DNA of 64,000 nt, taken from contig OZ025648.1 in NCBI GenBank assembly GCA_964019335.1, positions 868,001 to 932,000 on the forward strand, written 5' to 3'. The DNA is from Diplonema japonicum (lineage: Eukaryota > Euglenozoa > Diplonemea > Diplonemida > Diplonemidae). The position numbers and the translations under genes were made by a program. The notes beneath the pieces were generated by a model. It had not been told where the DNA came from and ran no database searches. It was given only the letters and a program-made list of their open reading frames with translations. Positions 23,670 to 33,572 of the stretch are shown here, piece after piece (the first letter of the stretch is position 1; each line of letters opens with the position of its first letter).

Positions 23670-23711
23670 AGGCAATCCTGTCACATACTGCAGGTTCCCT
23701 TCAAAGACATC
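23670..23711 (+). repeat. Conserved element tail, copy 1 of 3
   Basis: AGGCAATCCTGTCACATACT followed by GCAGGTTCCCTTCAAAGACAT and then T-rich sequence. Nearly identical copies lie at 51503-51543 and 59029-59068, both followed by poly-T. It probably marks the 3' end of one mobile-element family. Confidence 0.85.
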
Positions 23712-23872
23712 TTTTTTGTTTTGTTTGTTTCCTTATTTCTTATTTCATGATTCGCGTGTACAACCCTTTTTTTTTTTTTTTTTTTTTTTGATTCTAAAAA
23801 CTACGAGTTTTATTCAGTTTTTTTTTTCCCCCCTCTTCTACCAATCAAAAAAAAAGAGGGAAGGGGGAAAAA

Positions 23873-26596
23873 ATGCTTACACCCTTATTAGCTGTAATGG
23901 TATGGGGTCTCGTTGACCAGGGGCTGAGAGACAACCCTATAGTGGGAGAATTCAAGCCGACGTACCTGGATGGATTGTGGAAGGCGACGAGCAATAAAGG
24001 AACCACGATGGAGGGAACGGTTCCAGGCGACATTCTTACAGATCTGCAAAACGCAGGGCTGATAGACGACCCACTGTTCGGAAACAACTTCAGGAAGAAC
24101 GAAAGATGGACGACAGAAACATGGACATACAGTAGAAACTTCACCCTCACGCAAGAAGACCTCGAGCGAGAACCCCTCCTCGTTTTCGACGGCATCAAGA
24201 TGTCCGCCTCAATAACTCTAAATGGGATCAAATTGGGGCAAGCCAAAGACCAGTTCCTGAGATACGAATTCCACCTCAGCACCATAGGCCGTACCGGCGT
24301 GAACACATTAGAAGTCACCTTTGATGGTGCCGAACTCGACGGGCGATGGATGGCCTGCACAGGGGGATGGGATTGGGCACCTTACTCAGGCACCACTAAC
24401 CAAGGCGCTGACACCTTCTCCTACGGGATCTGGAAATCCGTATATTTTGTGCTTGTTGGGCAAGCTGCCATCACCCACGTTTCTCCGCACACGTTCTACA
24501 ATGGTGTCTACCCTGTTGGCCCGCTTACCGACTCTTCGCACGGTGGGTTCACTGTCTCAGTTCGTGTGCATACTTTATCTATGTCACGCTTCCCCAAAGC
24601 GACCCTCTCCGTTTCCGGGTGGGGTAAGTTCAACTCTACTACCATTGTGTTGCCCAAATCCAACACTACACATACAATCAACCTCACTGCTCCAGCAGGG
24701 TCTGTGAATCTCTGGTGGCCCAATGGGATGGGTGCCCGTCCCATGTACAACGTGACCGTTGTTCTTGAAGTACCCGGGCAGACCATGACCGCCACGCGCC
24801 AGATCGGTTTCCGCACGATCGCCCTCGTGACTGGCAACGACACAAACCCTGCGTACGTGAAGCAGAGCAAGGACGCAGACGGTACCAACAGAGGGTTCGG
24901 GATGCTCATCAGGGTGAACGGTGCTGTGATGTTCAACAGGGGCGGGAACATGATCCCCATGGAAGAGATGGAGGGCAGGCAGTCACACGCAATGTACAGA
25001 CAGCTTGTTCTGTCGGCAGCGTCAGCAGGGATGAACACCTTCCGTGTGTGGGGTGGGGGGATCTTCTATCCGGATAGCTTCTACGACATGTGCGATGCGG
25101 AGGGCATTGTGCTGTACCACGACATGATGTACGCACAAGCAGGGCATTCCCCCAAGGTCACCGCAACACAGGACGCTGAACTCCGCCACCAGATGCGAAG
25201 GCTGTCGCACCACCCGTCCATCATCATGTATGATGGCTGCAATGAGTGCCATGTGGTGATCGGGACTTCTACTGGTATCTACGCTACATTCGTGATGACG
25301 GTCGTTGTGGAAGAGGACATGAGCAGAATCGTGTGGCCGTCGTGTCCTGCCAATGGGTGGCAAACAGGTGTTCACAGGCTGACCTCGTTGCCCAATGGGT
25401 CACCCCTGGGCCTTGACCCTGTCATGGTAGGGGAGGAAGAGTCTGATATCGAGACCCATGGTCCTTATCAGCACAGCAACATCTTCCAAACCATCAACAT
25501 GGGCCCCTTCACCAACACCACCATCACTGTCCCGCCCATCATCGTGGAGGGAAGCAACGGGCCGCAGTATCCGAACGTCTTCGCGTCCGAGTTCGGAACG
25601 GTCGTCATGTCATCCTTTGAATCCATGTCCGTTACCCTGGACCCGGCCAACTGGGCTCTCCATGGCGGCGCACCTGAAGGACAATGTGGTGATTCTGGTG
25701 AAGAACACAACAAGTGTACGGGTGACAACCCGATGCAGCAGCGGAACTACGGATGCGACAATTTAATTGTGAAGCATTTCGGGGAGGCGATGGCTGGCAG
25801 TGCGTTGAACAAAACAGGCACGGCAGCGTTCCAAGGACAGCTGTACCTGTGCGCGTTGGGGCAGGCCTTGGACATGAAGGCGAACATCGAACAGCGCCGT
25901 GCAACGAACCAGTTCGGGATCATCGTGTGGCAGCTGAACGAAATCTGGCCTACTGGCGGGTGGGGATCGCTTGAGTACGGAACACCTGTCAAAGGGCAAG
26001 TCATAGGAGGGAGGTGGAAGACACTGCACTACTTCTACGAGTCGATTCTGTTCAAGGATGTCATCGTTGCGTGTGGTAGTGAGAGGTGCTACGCGAAGAA
26101 CAACGGACCCGACACTCTAGAGGCCTCTGTTACCCTCGAGGCAGTGGGGCTGGCGAACGGTTCCCTCACAGTTGTGTTTCAAAAGTACTACGACCTGCCG
26201 CCTAACGGTGGCGCAGTATACTTCACAGCCCCTAAAATCGATGTACTTAACGAAATCTTGTATGGTACTGTGAAGGGTCCTAGCAATCTTGTGCTTGCAT
26301 CAAATGTAATGCCGCTTGTGTACAGCAGTCAACTCCGCTTGTTGCCTGCTGACGTGCGCCGATCAGCCATCACACCTTTGCCGAATGGTGAGTTCTCTTT
26401 CATGGTGCATACTGATCGTGTCGCGCTCTACGTGACCTTCACCACCTTGGCCTCCGGACGCTTCTCGAAAAATGCCTTCCTCCTCCTACCCAACGAGACT
26501 GCAAGTGTCGTTTTCATTCCGTTCGTTCCTGACCAGGAGCAGATTTTGACTGCCTCTTTGCGTATGGAGGATCTCTCGCAGTACACGAGGAGGTAG
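23873..26596 (+). CDS. Beta-mannosidase (glycoside hydrolase family 2), secreted
   Basis: Removes terminal beta-linked mannose, for example from N-glycan breakdown products, probably in the lysosome or outside the cell. Single exon, 907 residues, family-typical length. It begins with a short hydrophobic signal-like segment (MLTPLLAVMVWGLV). The sugar-binding jelly roll follows, with ACTGGWDWAPYS, characteristic of beta-mannosidases. The GH2 barrel contains NTFRVWGGGIFYPDSFYD, the acid/base Glu458 in YDGCNECH and the nucleophile Glu573 in FASEFG. Many N-glycosylation motifs are present. All catalytic landmarks are intact. It stands after a repeat-rich zone and shows no operon-like coupling. 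Confidence 0.92.
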   Translation: MLTPLLAVMVWGLVDQGLRDNPIVGEFKPTYLDGLWKATSNKGTTMEGTVPGDILTDLQNAGLIDDPLFGNNFRKNERWTTETWTYSRNFTLTQEDLEREPLLVFDGIKMSASITLNGIKLGQAKDQFLRYEFHLSTIGRTGVNTLEVTFDGAELDGRWMACTGGWDWAPYSGTTNQGADTFSYGIWKSVYFVLVGQAAITHVSPHTFYNGVYPVGPLTDSSHGGFTVSVRVHTLSMSRFPKATLSVSGWGKFNSTTIVLPKSNTTHTINLTAPAGSVNLWWPNGMGARPMYNVTVVLEVPGQTMTATRQIGFRTIALVTGNDTNPAYVKQSKDADGTNRGFGMLIRVNGAVMFNRGGNMIPMEEMEGRQSHAMYRQLVLSAASAGMNTFRVWGGGIFYPDSFYDMCDAEGIVLYHDMMYAQAGHSPKVTATQDAELRHQMRRLSHHPSIIMYDGCNECHVVIGTSTGIYATFVMTVVVEEDMSRIVWPSCPANGWQTGVHRLTSLPNGSPLGLDPVMVGEEESDIETHGPYQHSNIFQTINMGPFTNTTITVPPIIVEGSNGPQYPNVFASEFGTVVMSSFESMSVTLDPANWALHGGAPEGQCGDSGEEHNKCTGDNPMQQRNYGCDNLIVKHFGEAMAGSALNKTGTAAFQGQLYLCALGQALDMKANIEQRRATNQFGIIVWQLNEIWPTGGWGSLEYGTPVKGQVIGGRWKTLHYFYESILFKDVIVACGSERCYAKNNGPDTLEASVTLEAVGLANGSLTVVFQKYYDLPPNGGAVYFTAPKIDVLNEILYGTVKGPSNLVLASNVMPLVYSSQLRLLPADVRRSAITPLPNGEFSFMVHTDRVALYVTFTTLASGRFSKNAFLLLPNETASVVFIPFVPDQEQILTASLRMEDLSQYTRR

Positions 26597-26903
26597 AAGG
26601 AGAAAGAAAGAAAAGAAGGAAACAAAAAAAAAAAGTGAATGTGTGCGCCAACGTTTTAACAATTTTATCTCTTGTTTCTCATGCTTACTATACATTTCGC
26701 TCCCCCCCCCCCCACCCCCCCTCCGTGACGAGAAGAAAAAAAAATGCTGCTATTTATTAAGCAGTCTCTTGTGTCTTTCCTTTCCAACTTTCCTTTTTCT
26801 TGTTTTTTGTTTCCCTTTCATTTCAAAATGAAATTTTCCCTCTCCAACATGGCAAAAACAAAACAAAAAAAAAGGAGAAGGGGGGGGGGGGGGGGGAAAG
26901 GAA
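26597..26903. other. Spacer with C and G runs
   Basis: Low-complexity DNA with a C run near 26702-26720 and a G run just before the next start codon. No gene is seen. Confidence 0.6.
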
Positions 26904-27575
26904 ATGTTCAACCCAGGCCCGTTCTGGGGGCTCGCGCAGCAAGAGGTTCCGGACAACGAACTGTTTTCAGAGCTGGGGTTGGGGACAAAAACAAAGGAAG
27001 TGGGGGTGCTGCCGCATGATTTTCGCGTGACTGCTGTACTGACAGAGCTGGGGGACTACAGGAAGCATCAGGCAACATTGCGGTCCAAACATTATGCAGC
27101 ACTGCACTTACAGGCAGTGACGAGGGGATGGCTGGCACGAAAGAGGTATCAGAGCCACAAGCGACAGCTTGCGATGTTGCTGGGCCAGCTGAAGAACGAC
27201 AGAGAGAGCGACGCGGCAACTTCATGCCAGAGAATAATCAGGGGCTTTCTTGCCCGCTCTCAGCTGTGGCGGTTGAGGCAGGACGCTGAACGGAAACGTG
27301 ACGACGATTCGAAGAAACGCAAAAAAGGAGGGAAAAAGGGTAAGAAACTCCCTCAAAACATACCCCCGGACCTCCCCCACGTGGAGCGCCTGCTCCTTAT
27401 CGACGAGGCCTTCCTGAACGGATGGGACTGCTGGACAGACGCAACTAATAAAGATATGAAAAAAGTGGAGGACGCCCGGAAGCTAGACGAATGCATCAAA
27501 ATATGGGAAAAGCAAAAAGGAAGCCACGACAAAGTCCTCCTGAGAATGCTCGAAATCGCACACAAAATGCGGTGA
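26904..27575 (+). CDS. IQ-motif protein, probable calmodulin binder
   Basis: Single exon, 223 residues. Two IQ motifs are visible: ALHLQAVTRGWLARKRYQ near residues 69-86 and SCQRIIRGFLARSQLWRLR near residues 108-126. They would bind calmodulin or a related EF-hand protein. A lysine-rich linker (KKRKKGGKKGKK) follows, then a helical C-terminal third with WDCWTDATNKDMKKVEDA and WEKQKGSHDK. No motor or enzyme domain is present. Small IQ proteins of this layout are common in cilia and at basal bodies, but the location here is inferred only. Confidence 0.75.
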   Translation: MFNPGPFWGLAQQEVPDNELFSELGLGTKTKEVGVLPHDFRVTAVLTELGDYRKHQATLRSKHYAALHLQAVTRGWLARKRYQSHKRQLAMLLGQLKNDRESDAATSCQRIIRGFLARSQLWRLRQDAERKRDDDSKKRKKGGKKGKKLPQNIPPDLPHVERLLLIDEAFLNGWDCWTDATNKDMKKVEDARKLDECIKIWEKQKGSHDKVLLRMLEIAHKMR

Positions 27576-27746
27576 GGAAGAAGAACGAATAAAAAAGAGG
27601 AAAAAAAACCATTTACACTTTTTTACTACTAATATTTTCGGGGGAGGGGTCTCCCCCCTTTCCCCATCACAGTGAATATATTTTTTTTTTAAAACGCCTC
27701 ATTTCTTACAAAAAAAAAAAAAAAAAAAAAAACAGGAGAAACCCCC

Positions 27747-30700
27747 ATGGCAGCACCATACACACACGACGAGCTTGCAGAATGGTCATGGGACTCCATG
27801 CACCGTGAGAAGATACTGAAGGGAGTGGGTAAGGAAGTAGCCCTTGTCGACACAGAACGGTTGGTAGAAACGCTTAAAAACGAGGATAAGTCCGAAGACG
27901 TGCTCCGAGTAATGTTCGGTGCTGCCGTGCACTGCGGCGATCGCAAAAGACAGGCATTCTTCGAGGAGCTAGTAGAGTCGTCGGGACGAGAAGTCATCAT
28001 GAACACCTTTTACAAAGGAACGCCTTCAGTAAAAAACCTCGTGAAGAAAATCTTCTCGCTCGGGGTGACGAGTTCTGTGGTGTTCTTGACACACAGCGAA
28101 GAAAAGGGTCTTCTAGGCGTCTTGGGACTCCCACAGCCGGCTACAGACGTCATTCTAAGAGTCCCCGAAGAACTCCCTGATCTCCTCGACTCCTTTCTAA
28201 CCTCAGAGTCGGCTGTGGACGCGAAAAGAATGCTTCTTGTAATCCAAAAGAAGATTTCTCACGACGGGGGGTGGAAACAAGGCCAGGACACGTCCAAGAT
28301 CAAGGCCATCTTGGACTCATTAAAAACAGTTCAAGAAGCTGTGTATTCAACAACGGTAGCATGTCTTATGTTAATGCCGCAAGAAACGGTTCTTAATCTG
28401 TTTCTGTCGGAGACCACGCTTCCAGAAGCCCTCACAAGGCGTCTTTGCAGGTTCATTACACCGCAGGCAGCCAATGCGACCTTTCAACTCGCCACATTCG
28501 TATGTGGAATCTCCGTCAAAGCCCACACCGCGTGGGTGGAGGACTGCAGCTTGGTCCATGTTGGTCTCGAAGTAAAACGCACGCGGTTCCAGACAACAAA
28601 CCTGTTCAACCCCTTGAAGTATCTACGCCATCTGGCAGGGTCTTTGAAGTGGATTATGGACACGCTTACATTCGTAACCGACCCCGACCGCCTCCTGTCT
28701 CTCCTGACCGACATGCAGTGTTCTATTAAGCTGAACAGCAGCGATGTGGTGGAGAGTATTATTCTGAAAGATGGGTTGGCGATGCTTAGAAAGCTGTTTG
28801 TTAAACACGCCATACTCCGGTACCCCGTTGTGGAGGTCGTCTGCGAGCTGGTGACGAGAACGCGTCCCGCCGACCACGGGTTTCTAGCCAAGGAGATGTT
28901 CAAGACGAAGATCTTCAACGATTGCTTTTCGTTCATCAGCCCGAAGATTTTAAAGTCGCTCCCAGACGCCCACAACCTTGAGGAGATGATGAGAAAATGT
29001 GTCACCATCGTGCAGTTCGTCACTAAAGGGTCGCCTGACGCGGCTGATGAGGTTGTCCAGCCTCTGAAAGTCGAATCTCTTCTCGAAGCACATCAAGTGT
29101 TCCCGTTCTGCGGGGAACTGAGCAGCATGTTGACAAATCTCTCCCCTCTTCTCCCGGAGGAGGCAACCGTTGAGGAACTGCTGTTGTCCCTCGATCAGAT
29201 TACCGCCGACACACAGTTCTCCTCCGTTGCGGTCCGGGTCAAAGGCATTCCAAACTGGTCTCAAGAATTCTTGCCTGCTTGCGGGATATCCCTCTGCCTG
29301 GAACTTCTTATGGCAAAGCCTTCCCTGACCCTGCCTTCTCTACTTCTGATAAACGACTGTCTTTCAGAGCTCTCTGACGACTTAGTTGCCAGACAAGAAT
29401 CAGCGCTTGAGATCTACAACTCAACCGTGCTGCCGTTTATCATAGCAAGCTGGAGGGAAAGCAAGAAGAAGTCCCCTGTCGCTGTGTTGGCTTGCGATTT
29501 GGTGGAGTTCTGCCTCCTCAACGACCCGACGCGTGATAAGAGGATCTTGAAAAGCATGGAGAGTGAGCTTCCTATGATGGTGTATGGCATGTATAAGGAC
29601 CCTGATGAGAAGCGGGAGTTGAAGGCGCTGTTGGACCCCACCGTAGAACAAATCATGGAAATCAATTTAACCGAATGGAACTGGCCGCAAGCGGCGGCTG
29701 TCTTCAAGAAAAACCATGACAAGGAGACTTTCGTCAACGCGGCAATGGAGCACAACCTGTGGGGAAAGGTGACCGATTTTATTGTGCGGAACGAACACAC
29801 AGTGTCCGAGCAATGGGTGTGTTTGGACCTGATCCCTTGCGGGGACATACTCGCAGCGACACCGCCGGATAAATGCAGAAAGATCAGCGAAAGAGCCTTC
29901 GAGCAAACGCACTCCTCCTCTGCAAGGCTCGTTCTGAAAATCATGAAACAGCTACCGGAGGAAGAATTCGTTCCGATATGCGACAGCGCTGAGGGTTCAC
30001 ACTTACTGTGCACAGCACTAGAGGTGTTCATATATGGTACGCACGGTGTGGCAGACCCCGTGTGGCGGGAACTCCTCGCGGTTCTTATCGGCGGCTCCGA
30101 GGAAATCGAAAATGTGATGTGGTCCGTCGGCTCGCTTCCCGTATTAAACGCTTTCCTAACGCTGGAGAACGATCCCGAGGCAAACGGGGAGCATACCAAA
30201 CAGCTCTACCTCATCGCGGCTGCACACTGCGAGTCATCAACAGAGAAGCGTGATGCCGTGGACTCATTAGGCCTCCTCGATCGAGGGCTGAAGTCCACCG
30301 CATCGTTAGAATCATTAACATTAATCACATCACTACGAAGCCCCAAGATACACTCCGTGTGGAATAGACGGATAGAAGAGCACAATGTGTTAACAACACT
30401 GTCGAGGCTCTTCACTATAGGAAGCTCGTTGCCCGACACAGTTAAGTACGTGACCATTTGCTACAGACTGGCTGATGCGGTTGTCAAGCCCGAGCTGTTC
30501 CTCCCTATTGTGGAGGTCATGGATGAGATCTTGTCCGTGATCGAGTCTGCAAAGTACCGGTACTCATATCTCGTGATAAGTGGTATTGTTGACACTGTTT
30601 CCACGCTCCCCAAGGATATCGTGGGCACGAACCCTATCCTCGAACACTTCAAGTTCTTCATCAAAACAAAACCACCTCAGATCCCTATCCGGATTATCTC

Positions 30701-31007
30701 CACTATGGTGAACATCCTTTCAGGTACAGGGTTTGAAATACCACCGTCTGTCGAGTCGCTTCCAAGTCAAGACGAAGAAGAATCCATTATCGATTCACCG
30801 AAAAGCCTGGAGGTTCCTATAATACCCAAGGATTGGAAAGGGATGAGCGAGGTGGAGTACCTGACACAAACAAAAACATTCAAACTGTACGACCTCATGA
30901 CAAGACGATTGCTGGAACGACGCCCTACGTGCGACCGGAACACCGTCCCGCTTGTCAAGGAGCTGCTCGTCATGCTGGAAGAACTGGAGGAGGAACAGGG
31001 TTATTGA
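27747..31007 (+). CDS. Large alpha-helical repeat protein, unrecognised
   Basis: Single exon, 1086 residues, mostly amphipathic helices in pairs, in the manner of HEAT or ARM repeats (for example ELSSMLTNLSPLLPEEATVE and VAVLACDLVEFCLLNDPTRD). No membrane segment, signal peptide or catalytic motif is visible. The C-terminal 70 residues contain an acidic linker and a conserved-looking PKDWKGMSEVEYLTQTKTF segment before a last helix. A scaffold or adaptor role is plausible. A CAG site lies 11 nt before the ATG. I could not assign a family. Confidence 0.7.
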   Translation: MAAPYTHDELAEWSWDSMHREKILKGVGKEVALVDTERLVETLKNEDKSEDVLRVMFGAAVHCGDRKRQAFFEELVESSGREVIMNTFYKGTPSVKNLVKKIFSLGVTSSVVFLTHSEEKGLLGVLGLPQPATDVILRVPEELPDLLDSFLTSESAVDAKRMLLVIQKKISHDGGWKQGQDTSKIKAILDSLKTVQEAVYSTTVACLMLMPQETVLNLFLSETTLPEALTRRLCRFITPQAANATFQLATFVCGISVKAHTAWVEDCSLVHVGLEVKRTRFQTTNLFNPLKYLRHLAGSLKWIMDTLTFVTDPDRLLSLLTDMQCSIKLNSSDVVESIILKDGLAMLRKLFVKHAILRYPVVEVVCELVTRTRPADHGFLAKEMFKTKIFNDCFSFISPKILKSLPDAHNLEEMMRKCVTIVQFVTKGSPDAADEVVQPLKVESLLEAHQVFPFCGELSSMLTNLSPLLPEEATVEELLLSLDQITADTQFSSVAVRVKGIPNWSQEFLPACGISLCLELLMAKPSLTLPSLLLINDCLSELSDDLVARQESALEIYNSTVLPFIIASWRESKKKSPVAVLACDLVEFCLLNDPTRDKRILKSMESELPMMVYGMYKDPDEKRELKALLDPTVEQIMEINLTEWNWPQAAAVFKKNHDKETFVNAAMEHNLWGKVTDFIVRNEHTVSEQWVCLDLIPCGDILAATPPDKCRKISERAFEQTHSSSARLVLKIMKQLPEEEFVPICDSAEGSHLLCTALEVFIYGTHGVADPVWRELLAVLIGGSEEIENVMWSVGSLPVLNAFLTLENDPEANGEHTKQLYLIAAAHCESSTEKRDAVDSLGLLDRGLKSTASLESLTLITSLRSPKIHSVWNRRIEEHNVLTTLSRLFTIGSSLPDTVKYVTICYRLADAVVKPELFLPIVEVMDEILSVIESAKYRYSYLVISGIVDTVSTLPKDIVGTNPILEHFKFFIKTKPPQIPIRIISTMVNILSGTGFEIPPSVESLPSQDEEESIIDSPKSLEVPIIPKDWKGMSEVEYLTQTKTFKLYDLMTRRLLERRPTCDRNTVPLVKELLVMLEELEEEQGY

Positions 31008-31164
31008 AGAATCTTTTTTTTTTCTTACGAAAAAAAAAAAACCCCCCGTGTGAATAAATAGTAGAGTCTGTCCAAAAAAAACCAAAAAAAAAAAAACTAC
31101 GCACAAAAAAAAGAAAACTACGGGGGATGCACAATATAAAAAAAAATAAAAATACACCGCTGCC

Positions 31165-31783
31165 ATGTTCACACAGCGCAAAAGCATTGTTGGGCAGCTG
31201 TCGCTGATTCCACCCGATGCAAAATTCAGGAGGTCCATCATACCTAGGGAAGACGTGACAGTCAGGCCGACTATGGAAAAATGTGTAGGTGATCTAAGGG
31301 GGAGGGGGGACACGTGCCCAATGTGCGATATGTGCAAAGGAGATGCAAAGTACTGCATAGAAACAGGGCGACCCCATGCGGCCACAGCCTGCTTAGCGTG
31401 CGGGAACCCAGTCGAACAAACGCCTTTCTGCGGCGCGACTGGCCTTCCTCACAACGCGAGCGACTGCAAATCACGCACCCTGCCGTTCCCGTCACAGTCT
31501 TGCCACCCCCTCCCTTCGTCTCAGAGCTCTGTCGTTATTGCTTATTTGCAGTCTCTTTACAGCGTAGAAACCTTTCTCTCAAATGAGATCGCCTCGATCG
31601 TGCAAAGCATGTTGGAAACCCACGGCCTTCCGGTCGTGGTCCCCATCCCTGAGAAGTGGATGGCCTCCGACGACATCGACAAGCTTCGAGCAATGGTCAA
31701 AGCACATCAATGCACAAATAGCTATTGTACTACCAACAAAGGTTATATCTTTGTGATATCTTACAGGACACACACACACTTAA
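31165..31783 (+). CDS. Cys-rich (zinc-ribbon-like) hypothetical protein, 3' end uncertain
   Basis: The frame opens at MFTQRKSIVGQLSLIPPD and has paired cysteines: CPMCDMCKG, then CLACGNPVEQTPFCG, plus DAKYCIETGRPH and CGATGLPH. This is a duplicated C-x2-C type layout that could hold zinc. A helical segment follows (NEIASIVQSMLETHG). The frame runs without a stop into the next gene. A stop at 31781-31783 is reached only if a 25-nt segment (31742-31766, GTTATA...TTACAG) is removed. That intron would be unusually short and lacks the GTATG start seen elsewhere. Treat the end as unresolved; a fusion to the downstream gene cannot be excluded. Confidence 0.5.
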
Positions 31784-31809
31784 AAAAAAAAAAAAAAAAA
31801 AAAGAGGAA

Positions 31810-32874
31810 ATGATCGACAAACGAGTCATCGCTGCCCTGTTGGGCGGCATAGCAATCACGATACTTTTAAAGCAGTCATCGAGGGAAATCGACGAGGGGC
31901 GGGCAAGCGAGCTGAAAGGATTGATGAAATTTAAGAAAGAAGGTAACCACACACACACACCCTCCATCCCCCCTACTTATAACAAACACAACTTTCTTTT
32001 TTTTTCTTCAAACAGAAAATGAAGTAGACGACGCCCCACGGATAAAGATCAAAGCATGCTTGAACGACGCGACCGTTGCGCATAAGGTCTGGGTGAAAAA
32101 CAAAACAAAAAAAAAAAAAAAAAAAAACCACAGATCACCCTGTGGACCATGTTAATCCCACAAGGGGAGAAGAGGGGTTATGTCGATGCAGCGAAAAAAC
32201 TACTGAAATCCGCGAAAAGACACAGCAACGTAGAGTTCGACGCCATGCTATTGGAATTGAAGGAGAAACCCCTTACAGACGACATGAAGGACGAGCTCAA
32301 AGCGGAAGGGTGGGGGATTTGCGTGGTGAATAGGTTGCCGCCTCCTGACGAGGAGGCTACCTTCAAGCACTTTCGCGACCAATTCACAAAATTTGCTCTC
32401 TGGGAAATGGCGGAGCTCGACACCATTCTCTACCTAGACGCCGACACCTACATCGTGGGCGACATAACGCCCCTCCTGACTACAAAACTGGAAGGGAAAA
32501 AAATGGGCGCCGGTCGGGATTTCATGAAAAACCGAGGTGGCTGGGTGGATACCTTCAACATGGGTGTTTTCCTCATACACCCCAACACCGCTGACTACAA
32601 CGAACTGATTACATATCACCGTGGGGACCGTCCTCTTGAATACAACAAGCATTGGTCAGAGCAGGCCTTCCTCAACGCTCTCTGGAAGGACAAATGGTAC
32701 GATCTTGGTTTCGAGCACAACGCCAACCTTGCGCTCTACACCGAGGACCCTGCCTTCTGGAAATCCCGTCAAAACCATATTCGGGTGGTACACTACACCA
32801 TGAGAAAGCCTTGGAAGAATTGTCAAAAAAGCCCTTACTACGAAATCTGCAAATGGTGGTTGGAAGAGCGTTAA
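31810..32874 (+). CDS. GT8 (glycogenin-like) glycosyltransferase, type II membrane protein
   Basis: Three exons (31810-31942, 32016-32092, 32134-32874) give 316 residues. The N-terminus is a signal anchor (VIAALLGGIAITILL), so the enzyme is probably Golgi-resident with a luminal catalytic domain. The GT8 fold is shown by YLDADTYIVGD, containing the metal-binding DxD. FNMGVFLIHPN, SEQAFLNALW and the C-terminal HYTMRKPW, typical of glycogenin-like enzymes, support it. The second intron is placed with a GTGAAA donor at 32093, which gives the strand VWITLWTML. The upstream Cys-rich frame is in the same phase, so the exact boundary between the two genes rests on the signal anchor beginning at this ATG. 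Confidence 0.8.
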
Positions 32875-33110
32875 GAAAAAGAAAAGAAGAAAAAAATCAT
32901 TTACAATTTTTTTTTAAAGTATATGCGGCACAGACTCTTTATTAGATAAAAGGTTGTGCCCCGTAGTGCAGCACTGACAGAAGGGGGGGGAGGGGGGAAA
33001 AAAAAGAAAGATTAAAATCTCGCCGTATTTTTTTTTTTTTGTGTTTTTTGTGTTTTTTTTTTTGGTGGAAGGGAGGGGAGGGCCTTAACTCTCCTTCACA
33101 CATTTTCACT

Positions 33111-33141
<31 letters not shown>
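32875..33141. other. Homopolymer-rich spacer
   Basis: T- and A-rich tracts lead to a 28-nt T run that abuts the repeat at 33142. No gene is seen. Confidence 0.6.
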
Positions 33142-33145
<4 letters not shown>

Positions 33146-33360
33146 GGCTTGAGGTGGTACAATGGTAAGAAGAAAACGTCATGACAATGGAACTTGCTGT
33201 AGATTATGAGCAGACCACCTGCCGGTCACTCACAGGCCCCCTCGACAGGAGACTTCCCCTCGAGCCAAATAGCACGGCTCCATGTAATATTTCTCTCCCA
33301 GATGCCGTCCATCTCGCGATAGCGGTGAGCACCCCCCATGCACACTGAAATTTTATCGAG
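33142..33360 (+). repeat. Internally deleted copy of the 45-kb mobile element
   Basis: Aligns by eye with 45100-45563. Shared blocks include TGGTAAGAAGAAAAC, GATTATGAGCAGACCACC (GACTATGAGCAGACCACC in the longer copy), CCTCGAGCCAAA and the end GTGAGCACCCC, CATGCACACTGAAATTTTAT, CGAG. About 150 nt present in the longer copy between CCCTCGAC and GACAGGAGAC are missing here, as is a smaller segment near the right end. It is flanked on both sides by poly-T. Confidence 0.85.
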
Positions 33361-33572
33361 TTTTTCTTTTCTTTTTTTCTTTTTTTTTTTTTTTCTTTAA
33401 ACGTCGCTCAGGGGGGTATTTTTTTTTTCTCTTTTTTGTTTCTTGGTAAAATTAGGTGGACACGGGAAAAGGAAAAAAAAGAGGGGGGGAAATAATTCTT
33501 CTTTTTTTTTTATTCTTTTGAAAAAAGAGACCTATCAATTCAATTCAAAAGAAAAGGAGGTAAAAAAGAAAA
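33361..33572. other. T-rich spacer before the carrier gene
   Basis: Poly-T and A/G tracts only. Confidence 0.5.

Noticed and set aside
29414-30199. 261-codon minus-strand frame
   Set aside because: Antisense shadow of the helical-repeat gene; Ser- and Cys-rich without recognisable pattern.
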